From the NCBI RefSeq assembly GCF_037975245.1, contig NC_092573.1:2668501-2732500 (forward strand): a DNA stretch of 64,000 nucleotides. The letters are read 5' to 3'. The stretch comes from Apostichopus japonicus (lineage: Eukaryota > Echinodermata > Holothuroidea > Aspidochirotida > Stichopodidae). Position 1 is the first letter of the stretch; each line of letters opens with the position of its first letter. Positions 61,491-64,000 of this stretch are shown in pieces. Under the pieces are notes generated by a model that saw only the letters and a program-made list of their open reading frames with translations, made no database searches and was not told the origin of the DNA. A program made the translations under genes and the position numbers.

Positions 61491-62099
61491 GCATGTATAT
61501 ATATATATATATATATAAATATTTTGAAATATAGAACACTTTTGCTAAGCTGCAAATTAACACTCAATCCTGCTGTGTTTGAATTTTTAACAGCATTAAC
61601 TAATGTTGTGAATCTTTAACGGATGGAATATGATGATCAATGTCAACCTGCATATGAAGTTGATTAACAATACACCGTTATCTCCACTTTTGTCTTCATG
61701 AATGAAGTGTTTGACTATAATAGTGAATACTAGTTCTCTTTGTACCGCTTTGCTCGCTTTACATTCATTTTTCGTTAGATGTTTTTTCTAAAGGGTGTAC
61801 TCATCACTTTTGTTCCGTTTTTTTTTTTTAACTTTGCAAAAACCTTCCTTCTTTTTCTCCACTTTCTGCTCTTGCATTTCATCTTCGCCGCTTTCTTTAA
61901 AATGGCTTCAATCCTCCGCTGGCTCGGCTTCTTCTAGTTCTGCTTTCCGCCTCCACCGCCCGAATTCGGGGAAAATAGCTATTACTTGGACCCTGATGTC
62001 ACTCTTTCTCGGGAACCTTCACAGCCTCCTCCTCTACCTCCAAAGATGAAGTATCAGAGCAGACAGAGGTCTAACCGGGCTGCCGTGAAGGGGCTATAA
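16216..62099 (+). CDS. Unconventional myosin with C-terminal SH2 domain (29 exons)
   Basis: Hand-assembled from 29 exons that all join in phase to one open product of about 1,130 residues. Order of parts: motor head 1 to about 700, with P-loop GESGAGKT 105-112, switch [10 protein letters not shown] 154-162, switch II DIFGFE 380-385, actin-binding VRCLKPN 600-606 and converter 623-705. Then one IQ motif (about 711-724), a charged helical stretch with a Gln run, a Pro-rich and acidic linker (about 770-900), an SH2 domain (about 938-1032) and a Pro/Ser-rich tail. There is no N-terminal kinase, SH3-like, MyTH4, FERM or long coiled-coil region. By eye the head resembles the class III/VII/IX/X group, but I cannot assign a class. 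Expected role: an actin-based motor that binds phosphotyrosine proteins through SH2 and SH3 proteins through its tail. Uncertain points are the exon 24 acceptor, the last exon, and any extra exons in intron 28. Confidence 0.85.
16327..19158 (+). other. Intron 1 (2.8 kb)
   Basis: GT-AG intron, gtgagt to ctttacag. AT-rich, no element recognised and no open frame with protein-like content. Confidence 0.8.
19159..19224 (+). CDS. Myosin-SH2 exon 2 (residues 38-59)
   Basis: Encodes [22 protein letters not shown], the highly conserved early motor strand ([13 protein letters not shown]). Phase 0 on both sides, donor gtataa. Confidence 0.92.
19310..19382 (-). repeat. tRNA-derived SINE head or tRNA pseudogene
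   Basis: On the minus strand there is an A-box-like TAGTTAGGGTGTCC, then AAGCGGGAGGCC and a B-box-like AGGTTCAAATCCC at normal tRNA spacing. The arms do not pair well: the T-stem has mismatches and there is no matching acceptor stem. A degenerate tRNA-related SINE is therefore more likely than a working tRNA gene. Confidence 0.45.
19841..20130 (+). mobile_element. hAT-type MITE with 8-bp target duplication
   Basis: A 290-base element with inverted ends (CAGGCACGTAGCCA at left, TGGCTACGCGCCTG at right; one mismatch). It is flanked by a perfect 8-base duplication, TTCAAGTA, at 19833-19840 and 20131-20138. The 8-bp duplication and CAGG termini are hAT hallmarks. There is no transposase frame, so it is non-autonomous. 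It is the best-preserved member of a family with at least six copies here. Confidence 0.85.
20381..20514 (+). CDS. Myosin-SH2 exon 3 (residues 60-104)
   Basis: Encodes [28 protein letters not shown]...NQCIVI, the conserved PPHxFAxAD segment leading to the P-loop. The acceptor is an unusual pure C-run (cccccctgtag). Ends phase 2 inside the Ser codon before the P-loop; donor gtaaaa. Confidence 0.92.
20552..21168 (+). mobile_element. TIR element (AAGCAGCATTTTGC ends)
   Basis: A perfect 14-base inverted terminus, AAGCAGCATTTTGC, opens at 20552 and closes at 21168. It is flanked by TA on both sides (TTAA at left, TTTA at right). The roughly 617-base body contains a perfect internal inverted repeat, CCAGGGAGTT...AACTCCCTGG, near 20859-20885. 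With TA as the duplication it would be mariner-like; with an eroded TTAA it could be a Kolobok/piggyBac-type MITE. No transposase. Confidence 0.6.
21356..21403. repeat. 15-bp tandem repeat x3
   Basis: Three consecutive copies of a 15-base unit, tattttcgctggagt, with one substitution in the middle copy. Confidence 0.8.
23613..23800 (+). mobile_element. hAT-like terminus followed by purine-rich tract
   Basis: CAGGCGCATATCCAGG at 23613 is a hAT-type end followed by a G/C-rich palindrome (GGGGGCGCGCCCCCC), then about 140 bases of GA-rich sequence. A matching inverted end, CCTGGATACGCCCCTG, stands at 25340-25355. The 8-base flanks (atttaatt and taatttga) do not agree, so a single 1.7-kb element is possible but unproven. 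Confidence 0.4.
24117..24350 (+). mobile_element. Truncated copy of the 19841 hAT MITE family
   Basis: Shares the CCCCCCTGAGCA...TATCGCTAGTAATTTCAAAA segment, the GGCATGGGAAGTG block, the GCGCTACGCTTAGATAG block and the end TACACGCCTG with the copy at 19841-20130. The left terminus is missing. Confidence 0.7.
24448..24915 (+). mobile_element. hAT-type non-autonomous element with 8-bp target duplication
   Basis: A 468-base element with inverted ends CAAAGGCGTAGGAG and CTCCTACGCCTATG (one mismatch). It is flanked by the perfect 8-base duplication TGTGTAGT (24440-24447 and 24916-24923). The sequence is unlike the 19841 family, so this is a second hAT-type family. No transposase frame. Confidence 0.8.
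29150..29760. repeat. Diverged ~300-bp tandem duplication
   Basis: Blocks recur at a spacing of about 297-303 bases. Examples are CTAGTA...AATTCATCA followed by CATCAAACATCCTTTG, and AGCACCTATCTTGAAAGCCAGGG versus its relative in the previous copy. Two to two and a half diverged copies. Confidence 0.5.
29802..30087 (+). mobile_element. hAT MITE, 19841 family, right terminus truncated
   Basis: Starts CAGGCGCGTAGCCAAGG and follows the family through GATATCGCTAGTAATTTC, GGCCTGGGAAGTGCC and CTCCCTTGGCAA. It then stops before the expected TGGCTACGCGCCTG. The 3' end is therefore lost and no target duplication can be read. Confidence 0.75.
30525..30627 (+). CDS. Myosin-SH2 exon 4: P-loop (residues 104-138)
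   Basis: Encodes [19 protein letters not shown]...[13 protein letters not shown] is the myosin nucleotide-binding P-loop and is fully intact. Acceptor ttgtgaccag, donor gtaacc, enters in phase 2 and leaves in phase 0. Confidence 0.95.
31436..32205. mobile_element. Long inverted-repeat element between 19-bp direct repeats
   Basis: Arms at about 31508-31603 and 32078-32164 are imperfect inverted copies sharing AGGTAAATGAATCTGGAG, GTACCATGTATGGAGGG and TGATGTGTTCCAGGGTGG. The same 19-base direct repeat, CATCTTGTAGTGTACATAT, stands outside both arms (31436-31454 and 32187-32205). The 470-base loop has no long frame. This looks like a foldback-type or MITE-like transposon. It lies in intron 4. 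Confidence 0.6.
32441..32543 (+). CDS. Myosin-SH2 exon 5: switch I (residues 139-173)
   Basis: Encodes [14 protein letters not shown] then [22 protein letters not shown] and NDNSSRFGK (switch I, gamma-phosphate sensing) are canonical. Acceptor cttatgatag, donor gtgaga, ends in phase 1. Confidence 0.95.
32970..33126 (+). CDS. Myosin-SH2 exon 6 (residues 173-225), GC donor
   Basis: Encodes [19 protein letters not shown]...[12 protein letters not shown], a canonical motor segment. The frame to exon 7 is kept only if the exon ends TACAG|gcatgc, so intron 6 is a GC-AG intron. The joined residues read YRYLGNG, as expected for a myosin. Confidence 0.88.
33974..34079 (+). CDS. Myosin-SH2 exon 7 (residues 225-260)
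   Basis: Encodes [20 protein letters not shown] and then [15 protein letters not shown] in the upper 50-kDa region. Acceptor gtaccacag, donor gtattt, leaves in phase 0. Confidence 0.9.
34732..36432. mobile_element. 1.7-kb hAT-like DNA transposon, non-autonomous
   Basis: Begins TAGTGTTCGACCGATTG and ends in its inverted relative (CTGTCAAACACTA). It is flanked by a perfect 8-base target duplication, ACAAAAAC (34724-34731 and 36433-36440). Both ends carry clusters of AATCGG/CCGATT subterminal repeats. The interior lacks a transposase frame and contains a strong hairpin at 35238-35292. The 8-bp duplication and TAG...CTA ends fit hAT. It sits in intron 7. Confidence 0.8.
35238..35292. repeat. 26-bp-arm hairpin inside the intron 7 transposon
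   Basis: Arms 35238-35263 and 35267-35292 are inverted repeats with two mismatches around a 3-base loop (agc), centred on TTTCGATCCT...AGGATCGAAA. Confidence 0.75.
36683..36802 (+). CDS. Myosin-SH2 exon 8 (residues 261-300)
   Basis: Encodes [20 protein letters not shown]...LKRVA, the conserved LAGVLHIGN-like helix, here LAGVLTIGQ. Acceptor attttcag, donor gtatgt, phase 0. Confidence 0.92.
37247..38871 (+). mobile_element. TTAA-flanked TIR transposon with THAP finger (Kolobok-like)
   Basis: Flanked by TTAA on both sides (37243-37246 and 38872-38875). Termini are AGACCAACTATGGAG and, inverted, AGACCAAATATGGAG. Similarity between the ends continues imperfectly inward for about 200 bases, to a shared TGTGACGTCAA block. 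The interior encodes a THAP-type zinc-finger start (next entry). TTAA target duplications together with a THAP-bearing transposase are the known signature of the Kolobok superfamily. No intact catalytic region is seen, so this is a degenerate or non-autonomous copy. It lies in intron 8. Confidence 0.65.
37546..37791 (+). pseudogene. THAP-domain remnant of a transposase
   Basis: A frame starting [20 protein letters not shown] then FFKFPSK...[10 protein letters not shown]. It has the C-x4-C pair, the F-x-FP strand and the central Trp of a THAP finger. The distal C-x2-H-F half is not recognisable and the frame ends soon after, so it looks broken. An upstream in-frame Met at 37453 could be the formal start. 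Confidence 0.5.
39122..39230 (+). CDS. Myosin-SH2 exon 9: TEDS-site exon (residues 301-337)
   Basis: Encodes [19 protein letters not shown] and then [17 protein letters not shown]. The residue 16 positions before the conserved DALAK is Glu324, the TEDS-rule position. An acidic residue there means the head should not need heavy-chain phosphorylation. Acceptor tttgaattttaag, donor gtaagt. Confidence 0.9.
39923..40042 (+). CDS. Myosin-SH2 exon 10 (residues 337-377)
   Basis: Encodes [20 protein letters not shown] and then [38 protein letters not shown] is a hallmark motor helix. Acceptor ctttcgtcag, donor gtgagt, phase 1 at both ends. Confidence 0.95.
40643..40896 (-). mobile_element. hAT MITE, 19841 family, inverted copy with exact 8-bp duplication
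   Basis: A 254-base element in intron 10. Ends are CATGCGCGTAGCC and GGCTACGTGCCTG, flanked by the perfect 8-base duplication AACTCATT (40635-40642 and 40897-40904). The body is the reverse complement of the 19841 copy, as shown by the CTAAGCGTAGCGCCACCATG and ACTAGCGATATCAT blocks. Confidence 0.85.
41070..41170 (+). CDS. Myosin-SH2 exon 11: switch II (residues 377-410)
   Basis: Encodes [20 protein letters not shown] and then [20 protein letters not shown] is switch II, and the following segment is the canonical start of the relay helix. Acceptor tatcaccag, donor gtgaga. Confidence 0.96.
41630..41716 (+). CDS. Myosin-SH2 exon 12: relay region (residues 411-439)
   Basis: Encodes [17 protein letters not shown] and then [12 protein letters not shown]. 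HxFxxEQxEYxxEGIxW is the canonical relay-helix continuation. Acceptor ttttttgcag, donor gtgagt, phase 0. Confidence 0.95.
42273..42338 (+). CDS. Myosin-SH2 exon 13 (residues 440-461)
   Basis: Encodes [20 protein letters not shown] then PK. KPxGxLxLLDEES is canonical, but the usual Gly is Ser here. Acceptor gacctcacag, donor gtaaag. Confidence 0.93.
42541..42660. repeat. (CT)n and (TA)n microsatellites
   Basis: A CT-run (about 42541-42553) followed by two TA-rich runs (42554-42592 and 42618-42645) ending in CATA repeats. They lie in intron 13. Confidence 0.9.
42730..42846 (+). CDS. Myosin-SH2 exon 14 (residues 462-500)
   Basis: Encodes [20 protein letters not shown] then a short segment ending FSIDHYAGR. 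FxIxHYAGxV is the canonical lower 50-kDa motif. Acceptor tcctgtcag, donor gtaaga. Confidence 0.95.
43411..43522 (+). CDS. Myosin-SH2 exon 15 (residues 501-538)
   Basis: Encodes [20 protein letters not shown] then [18 protein letters not shown]. [14 protein letters not shown] is canonical. Acceptor cttttgctag, donor gtgagt, ends in phase 1. Confidence 0.95.
44039..44118 (+). CDS. Myosin-SH2 exon 16: basic loop 2 (residues 538-564)
   Basis: Encodes [20 protein letters not shown] then SRKSIKK. This Lys/Arg-rich surface loop (loop 2) contacts actin. Acceptor cccttcag, donor gtaaag. Confidence 0.88.
44471..44524 (+). CDS. Myosin-SH2 exon 17 (residues 565-582)
   Basis: A small exon encoding [18 protein letters not shown], the end of loop 2 followed by the LTVGAQFK strand that precedes the actin-binding helix. 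Acceptor taatttgcag, donor gttggt (weak), phase 0. Confidence 0.85.
45218..45337 (+). CDS. Myosin-SH2 exon 18: actin-binding helix (residues 583-622)
   Basis: Encodes [20 protein letters not shown] then [30 protein letters not shown] is the conserved actin-interface/SH2-helix motif of myosins. Acceptor gatcatctcag, donor gtaatg. Confidence 0.96.
46073..46158 (+). CDS. Myosin-SH2 exon 19 (residues 623-651)
   Basis: Encodes [20 protein letters not shown] then PKFEDFVSR. LRYxGMLExxRIRxxGYxxR is the SH1-helix/converter signature; the common Ile/Val position is filled by Thr (ETT). Acceptor cttctttcag, donor gtaagg, ends in phase 2. Confidence 0.96.
46509..46604 (+). CDS. Myosin-SH2 exon 20: converter (residues 651-683)
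   Basis: Encodes [20 protein letters not shown] then [13 protein letters not shown]. FxxRYxxL...ADWxxGKTKVFLK spans exons 19-21 and is canonical for the converter. Acceptor gatttaaag, donor gtaagt. Confidence 0.93.
47418..47509 (+). CDS. Myosin-SH2 exon 21: end of motor (residues 683-714)
   Basis: Encodes [20 protein letters not shown] then [19 protein letters not shown] marks the end of the motor. Acceptor ctgccag, donor gtaagt, ends in phase 1. Confidence 0.94.
47884..48048 (+). CDS. Myosin-SH2 exon 22: IQ motif and helical neck (residues 714-769)
   Basis: Encodes [20 protein letters not shown], then a charged stretch with LQQQQK and ending KHLPE. Joined to exon 21 it forms one IQ motif, [14 protein letters not shown] (consensus IQxxxRGxxxRxxF with Gly in the first position), the likely binding site for calmodulin or a light chain. 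Acceptor tttctctcgcag, donor gtaaga. Confidence 0.92.
48079..48189. repeat. 18-bp minisatellite (left of LINE)
   Basis: About five to six degenerate copies of an 18-base unit of the type GAATAAACATATGTTCTT. It abuts the LINE fragment at 48190. Confidence 0.75.
48190..50166 (+). mobile_element. 5'-truncated, dead LINE (L2/CR1-like non-LTR retrotransposon)
   Basis: It inserted in intron 22 in the sense orientation. Coding starts in the linker before the reverse transcriptase ([17 protein letters not shown]...). The RT follows, with recognisable [30 protein letters not shown] and a YADD catalytic box near 49240. The C-terminal part reads [28 protein letters not shown] and LWNSLPEHI...[11 protein letters not shown], ending at the TAA 50081-50083. 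The endonuclease is missing. At least three frame changes and a stop (TGA near 48871) show it cannot make an intact protein. The 3' end has a GCGCTATGAG motif and a (TTA)n tail, as in L2/CR1-type elements. Confidence 0.88.
49349..50083 (+). pseudogene. LINE reverse transcriptase C-terminal fragment
   Basis: The longest open piece of the LINE, 244 codons, starting just after the catalytic YADD region (which is in another frame). It contains [10 protein letters not shown], the AARLV and LHWLPM motifs and the LWNSLPEHI end. It is a transposon remnant, not a host gene. Confidence 0.85.
50167..50336. repeat. 29-bp minisatellite (right of LINE)
   Basis: About six copies of a 29-base unit containing TTGAATATTCATATG followed by TTCTTGAATAGGTG; one copy is shorter. 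It shares the CATATGTTCTTGAATA core with the 18-base repeats on the other side of the LINE. Confidence 0.85.
51020..51246 (+). CDS. Myosin-SH2 exon 23: Pro-rich and acidic linker (residues 769-844)
   Basis: Encodes [20 protein letters not shown], then [20 protein letters not shown] and a further Pro/Ser and Glu-rich stretch ending EETEDKQ. Low complexity, probably disordered. PPPSPPPP could bind SH3, WW or EVH1 domains. Acceptor tatcctcag, donor gtagat, phase 0. Confidence 0.85.
52719..53026 (+). CDS. Myosin-SH2 exon 24: poly-Glu linker and start of SH2 (residues 845-947)
   Basis: Encodes a short Tyr-rich start ([15 protein letters not shown]), a Glu/Lys stretch with a run of about ten GAA codons, an acidic [12 protein letters not shown], a basic [11 protein letters not shown], then [10 protein letters not shown], the first strand and helix of an SH2 domain. 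Two acceptors keep the frame: caccag before 52719 (CAG, weak pyrimidine tract) and ataatgag before 52755 (T-rich, but a rare GAG). The first was preferred; the second removes 12 residues. Donor gtaggt, phase 2. Confidence 0.75.
52755..52820 (+). repeat. Coding GAA microsatellite (poly-Glu)
   Basis: Nearly pure GAA codons inside exon 24, interrupted by GGTAAAGAAGACAAAAAA. In other frames it gives spurious poly-Lys or, on the minus strand, poly-Phe. It is probably length-variable between individuals. Confidence 0.85.
53400..53625. repeat. 85-bp tandem repeat, ~2.7 copies
   Basis: TCAAAGCAT recurs at 53408, 53493 and 53578, exactly 85 bases apart. Each unit also carries ACAGTCT(C/T)ACTGA and TGTGTAGAATTGTATATAA. 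It lies in intron 24. Confidence 0.85.
53961..54050 (+). CDS. Myosin-SH2 exon 25: SH2 phosphotyrosine pocket (residues 947-977)
   Basis: Encodes [20 protein letters not shown] then [15 protein letters not shown] is the invariant SH2 strand; its Arg (about residue 964) is the phosphotyrosine-binding Arg and is intact. Acceptor cctccatcag, donor gtaaga, ends in phase 2. Confidence 0.94.
54370..54725. repeat. ~190-bp tandem duplication with G-rich segment
   Basis: GGGCATGGAAGTGGGATTGTG occurs at about 54442 and 54632, 190 bases apart, followed in each copy by CAGGTCAC, GCTAAAG and TTGCATTGTAGTACC. The part at 54569-54635 holds many G-runs on the transcribed-sense strand. It lies in intron 25. 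Confidence 0.8.
55007..55124 (+). CDS. Myosin-SH2 exon 26: SH2 core (residues 977-1016)
   Basis: Encodes [20 protein letters not shown] then [25 protein letters not shown] carries the betaD His, and the LMELVKHYR helix is a standard SH2 end. The pattern resembles SH2 domains of the SH2D2A/HSH2D type. Acceptor gtttctag, donor gtgaga. Confidence 0.93.
55200..55470. repeat. ~92-bp tandem repeat x3
   Basis: CTTGTTGGTCCATGTCATGAG and its variants start at about 55248, 55340 and 55431, followed by CTCCTTAAGAAGCTTTATGAA. It lies in intron 26. Confidence 0.85.
55771..55818 (+). CDS. Myosin-SH2 exon 27: end of SH2 (residues 1017-1032)
   Basis: A 16-codon exon, [16 protein letters not shown]. It matches the PISPYGE-x-L-x-x-PCGQ end seen in SH2D2A-type SH2 domains, with Val in place of the usual Cys. 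Acceptor cgttatcag, donor gtaagg, phase 0. Confidence 0.9.
56062..56196 (+). CDS. Myosin-SH2 exon 28: acidic, Ser/Thr-rich tail (residues 1033-1077)
   Basis: Encodes [20 protein letters not shown] then [11 protein letters not shown], a Thr run and ATNGDQ. CDYDDLL has a Tyr in an acidic setting, a plausible tyrosine-kinase target. Acceptor tcctttacaag, donor gtaagt, phase 0. Confidence 0.85.
57720..58210. repeat. Degenerate ~21-bp minisatellite
   Basis: Many diverged units of the type ATTGGTCGATAATCCTGGTTT, plus a larger duplication marked by CAAATGCCCAA at about 57740 and 58023. Confidence 0.6.
59193..59267. repeat. 28-bp-arm inverted repeat (hairpin)
   Basis: Arms 59193-59220 and 59240-59267 pair with two mismatches around a 19-base loop. 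The core is GGCCTTGTTTACA / TGTAAACAAGGCC. Confidence 0.8.
61185..61520. repeat. (TA)n / (GTATA)n microsatellite cluster
   Basis: Several TA runs with TATGTATG interruptions at 61185-61205 and 61399-61517. They produce Tyr-Ile repeat frames on both strands that are not real proteins. Confidence 0.9.
61938..62099 (+). CDS. Myosin-SH2 exon 29: Pro-rich C-terminus and stop (residues 1078-1130)
   Basis: After a very long pyrimidine tract and cttctag, the phase-0 frame reads [20 protein letters not shown], then [20 protein letters not shown] and a basic end, NRAAVKGL, stop TAA at 62097-62099. PPPLPPK fits the class II SH3 ligand consensus (PxxPx+), and SYYLD is a possible phosphotyrosine site. 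The phase, acceptor quality and composition make this a convincing last exon, although the 5.7-kb intron before it leaves some doubt. Confidence 0.75.
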   Translation, partial: FCFPPPPPEFGENSYYLDPDVTLSREPSQPPPLPPKMKYQSRQRSNRAAVKGL

Positions 62100-62375
62100 G
62101 CTGCTAACGGTATGCTGTGCTTTCAATCTCAATTACTAATACTAGAAGACTAACGATATTAACGATGTCCTTATTAAACCAACTCACCCAAACTAATGTT
62201 ACTAACACGGATTAGGATATCATATTAATAACATTATAACAGCTTCATACCCGACAAATGTTACTAACATGGAAACGATAATTTGTTATAATATTAGTTT
62301 ATTATGGTCATTTAGAAATTGACCATAAACGATATGGTGGACATAAGCTCTGATCCCTGGCAACCAAAAGGCCAA

Positions 62376-62381
62376 AATAAA
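62376..62381 (+). terminator. Candidate poly(A) signal of the myosin-SH2 gene
   Basis: AATAAA 277 bases after the stop codon. A second AATAAA, at 63526-63531, lies beyond the minisatellite and would make a 3' UTR of about 1.4 kb. Confidence 0.4.
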
Positions 62382-62439
62382 AGAACAGAAAAAAAAAATA
62401 GCAATCAATCTTACTGTAGTTAGCAGTTTAGGTAGTATC

Positions 62440-63250
62440 ACCTGCCATAGTTACTGGTTAATATATTTCTTACCAAACATAGTAACTGAATACTATATAA
62501 TGTCTTATGTACCAAAGTAAATGGTTAATATGGTCTTACCTACCATAATTGCTGGTTACAATAGACTCACCTACCAATATTACCGGTTAATATGGTCTTA
62601 CCTACCGTAATTGCTGGTTACAGTAGACTCACCTACCATGATTACTGGTTAATATGGTCTCACCTACAGTAGTTGCTGGTTAAAATAGACTCACCTACCA
62701 TGATTACTGGTTAATATGGTCTCACTGACTGTAATTACTGGTTACAATAGACTCACCTACCATGATTACTGGTTAATATAGTCTCACCTACCATAGTAAC
62801 CTGTTAATACAGTCTCACTCTCACCTACCTAAATATTGGTTAAAATAGACTCACCTACCATGATTACTGGTAAATATTGTCTCATCTACCTAAATATTGG
62901 TTGAAATAGACTCACCTACCATGAATACTGGTTAATATGGTCTCACCTACCTAAATATTGGTTAAAATAGACTCATCTACCATGATTACTGGTTATAATG
63001 GTCCCACTGACTGTAACTGCTGGTTACGATAGACTCACCTACCATTATTACTGGTTAATATAGTCTCACCTACCATAGTAACCTGTTATTACAGTCTCAC
63101 TCTCACCTACCATAAATATTGGTTAAAATAGACTCACCTACCATGATTACTGGTAAATATAGTCTCATCTACCATAGTAACCAGTTAATATAATCTTCTT
63201 TATCATATAATACTGGTTCATGTAGTCTTGCCTCCTACCATAGTTACTTC
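62440..63250. repeat. ~31-bp minisatellite with 62-bp higher-order period
   Basis: About 25 degenerate units of the type CTCACCTACCATGATTACTG followed by GTTAATATGGT. Alternating unit types make a 62-base dimer. It is downstream of the stop codon, either in a long 3' UTR or just past the gene. Confidence 0.9.
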
Positions 63251-63259
63251 TTAACAGTT

Positions 63260-64000
63260 TCCCACCTACCACAGTGTATAACTGTTCATGTACTTCTCAT
63301 GCAACTACCCATCACTTTGGGTCCGCACAGCGGTAATGGTGAATATGATTGATGACAGGTTTGTCTGTTCAACCCATTGTAAAACCAGATCAACCTCCAC
63401 ACCCTACTTATTGGTGACCGGTTTGTGACAACTTTAGTGATATTCTGGCCTTCGGAAGTGTCTTGATTGCTGGCTGGTTGTCTGAGAGATACGTTTTCCT
63501 ATTTTTCTTTTTTTCTTTTAATTTAAATAAAGAAAGAATGGAGTACAAAGCTGGAGTGATCATGTGGAAAGGACAAAATGTATGAAATGAACTAGGAATA
63601 GAGAGAAAAACATTGGATTACAAATGTGACATTGTAGAAAGAGAGATAATTAGCTTGATTCTATCAAGAATAAATAATCAAATCTGGATACGAGACTGTC
63701 ATATGTCACTTTTTGAATGATGCCTCCAAAAAGCTTCCCACGCTTTGAACAAAGTCTAGTTTTGAAACTTGGCATAAAGAATGAAACTAAAAAATTGTTA
63801 AAACTATGTTGTGAGAATATAAATTTACTGCTCCTTTGCTACTGTAGTTAAAGATCAGATTTAAAGTAACAGGAGTGTCTTTCTTTGTCTGTGTTTGTGG
63901 TACTAGTTTGGCAGTAGGCTAGTTCACCTGTTAGTATGTGGAGAGGTGTTAAGGCATATAGGATTGGGTGCCTGTTTATCCATGTTTGTGGTACTAATGT
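63260..64000. other. AT-rich sequence after the minisatellite, no gene seen
   Basis: It contains a late AATAAA (63526-63531) and two related GTTTGTGGTACTA segments (about 63890 and 63984). No reading frame or RNA gene was recognised. Confidence 0.5.

Larger units (their letters stand above)
56197..61937 (+). other. Intron 28 (5.7 kb)
   Basis: Phase-0 intron, gtaagt to cttcttctag. It contains a C-run (56638-56650), G-rich tracts (about 57168-57190 and 60390-60425), a degenerate 21-base repeat (57720-58210), a hairpin (59193-59267) and TA microsatellites (61185-61520). No convincing extra exon was seen, but a small one could be missed. Confidence 0.7.

Noticed and set aside
61261-61619. Tyr/Ile-repeat frames
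   Set aside because: They are translations of TA microsatellites.
62440-63250. CRISPR array
   Set aside because: The regular units are contiguous degenerate minisatellite repeats without unique spacers, in a eukaryotic genome.

Overview
This is a eukaryotic window, most likely from a marine invertebrate deuterostome; an echinoderm is my best guess. The evidence is AT-rich multi-exon genes with GT-AG introns, many short terminal-inverted-repeat DNA transposons, an L2/CR1-like LINE and no bacterial-type gene packing. The species cannot be fixed from the sequence. There are two protein-coding genes, both on the + strand.

Gene 1 (1-7386, continuing off the left edge) is the 3' part of a CSPG4/NG2-like transmembrane proteoglycan. 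It has two coding exons here: a giant one (1-3304) and the last one (4829-7386). They encode about 1,950 residues: an array of CSPG repeats, one transmembrane helix and a cytoplasmic tail ending in the PDZ-binding motif QYWV. The signal peptide and laminin-G domains expected at the N terminus lie outside the window.

Positions 7387 to about 16215 hold the 3' UTR and an intergenic stretch with microsatellites, LINE-tail-like sequence and hAT-type repeats.

Gene 2 (16216-62099) is a complete 29-exon unconventional myosin, assembled by hand from splice sites. All 29 exons join in phase into a product of about 1,130 residues: motor head (P-loop, switch I, switch II, actin-binding loop, converter), one IQ motif, a short helical stretch, a Pro-rich/acidic/poly-Glu linker, an SH2 domain, and a Ser/Pro-rich tail with an SH3-type proline motif. 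The motor-SH2 fusion is the most interesting object in the window: an actin motor carrying its own phosphotyrosine reader.

The introns of gene 2 are a museum of repeats. Intron 3 (10 kb) has several hAT-like elements, intron 4 a long inverted-repeat element, intron 7 a 1.7-kb hAT-like element with an exact 8-bp target duplication, and intron 8 a TTAA-flanked, THAP-encoding element that fits Kolobok. Intron 10 has another hAT MITE and intron 22 a dead LINE lodged between two minisatellites. Introns 24, 25 and 26, which flank or split the SH2 exons, each carry a different tandem repeat. After the stop codon there is a roughly 31-bp minisatellite (about 62440-63250) whose minus strand is a row of 5' splice-site-like sequences. 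No rRNA gene, intact tRNA gene or CRISPR array was seen.
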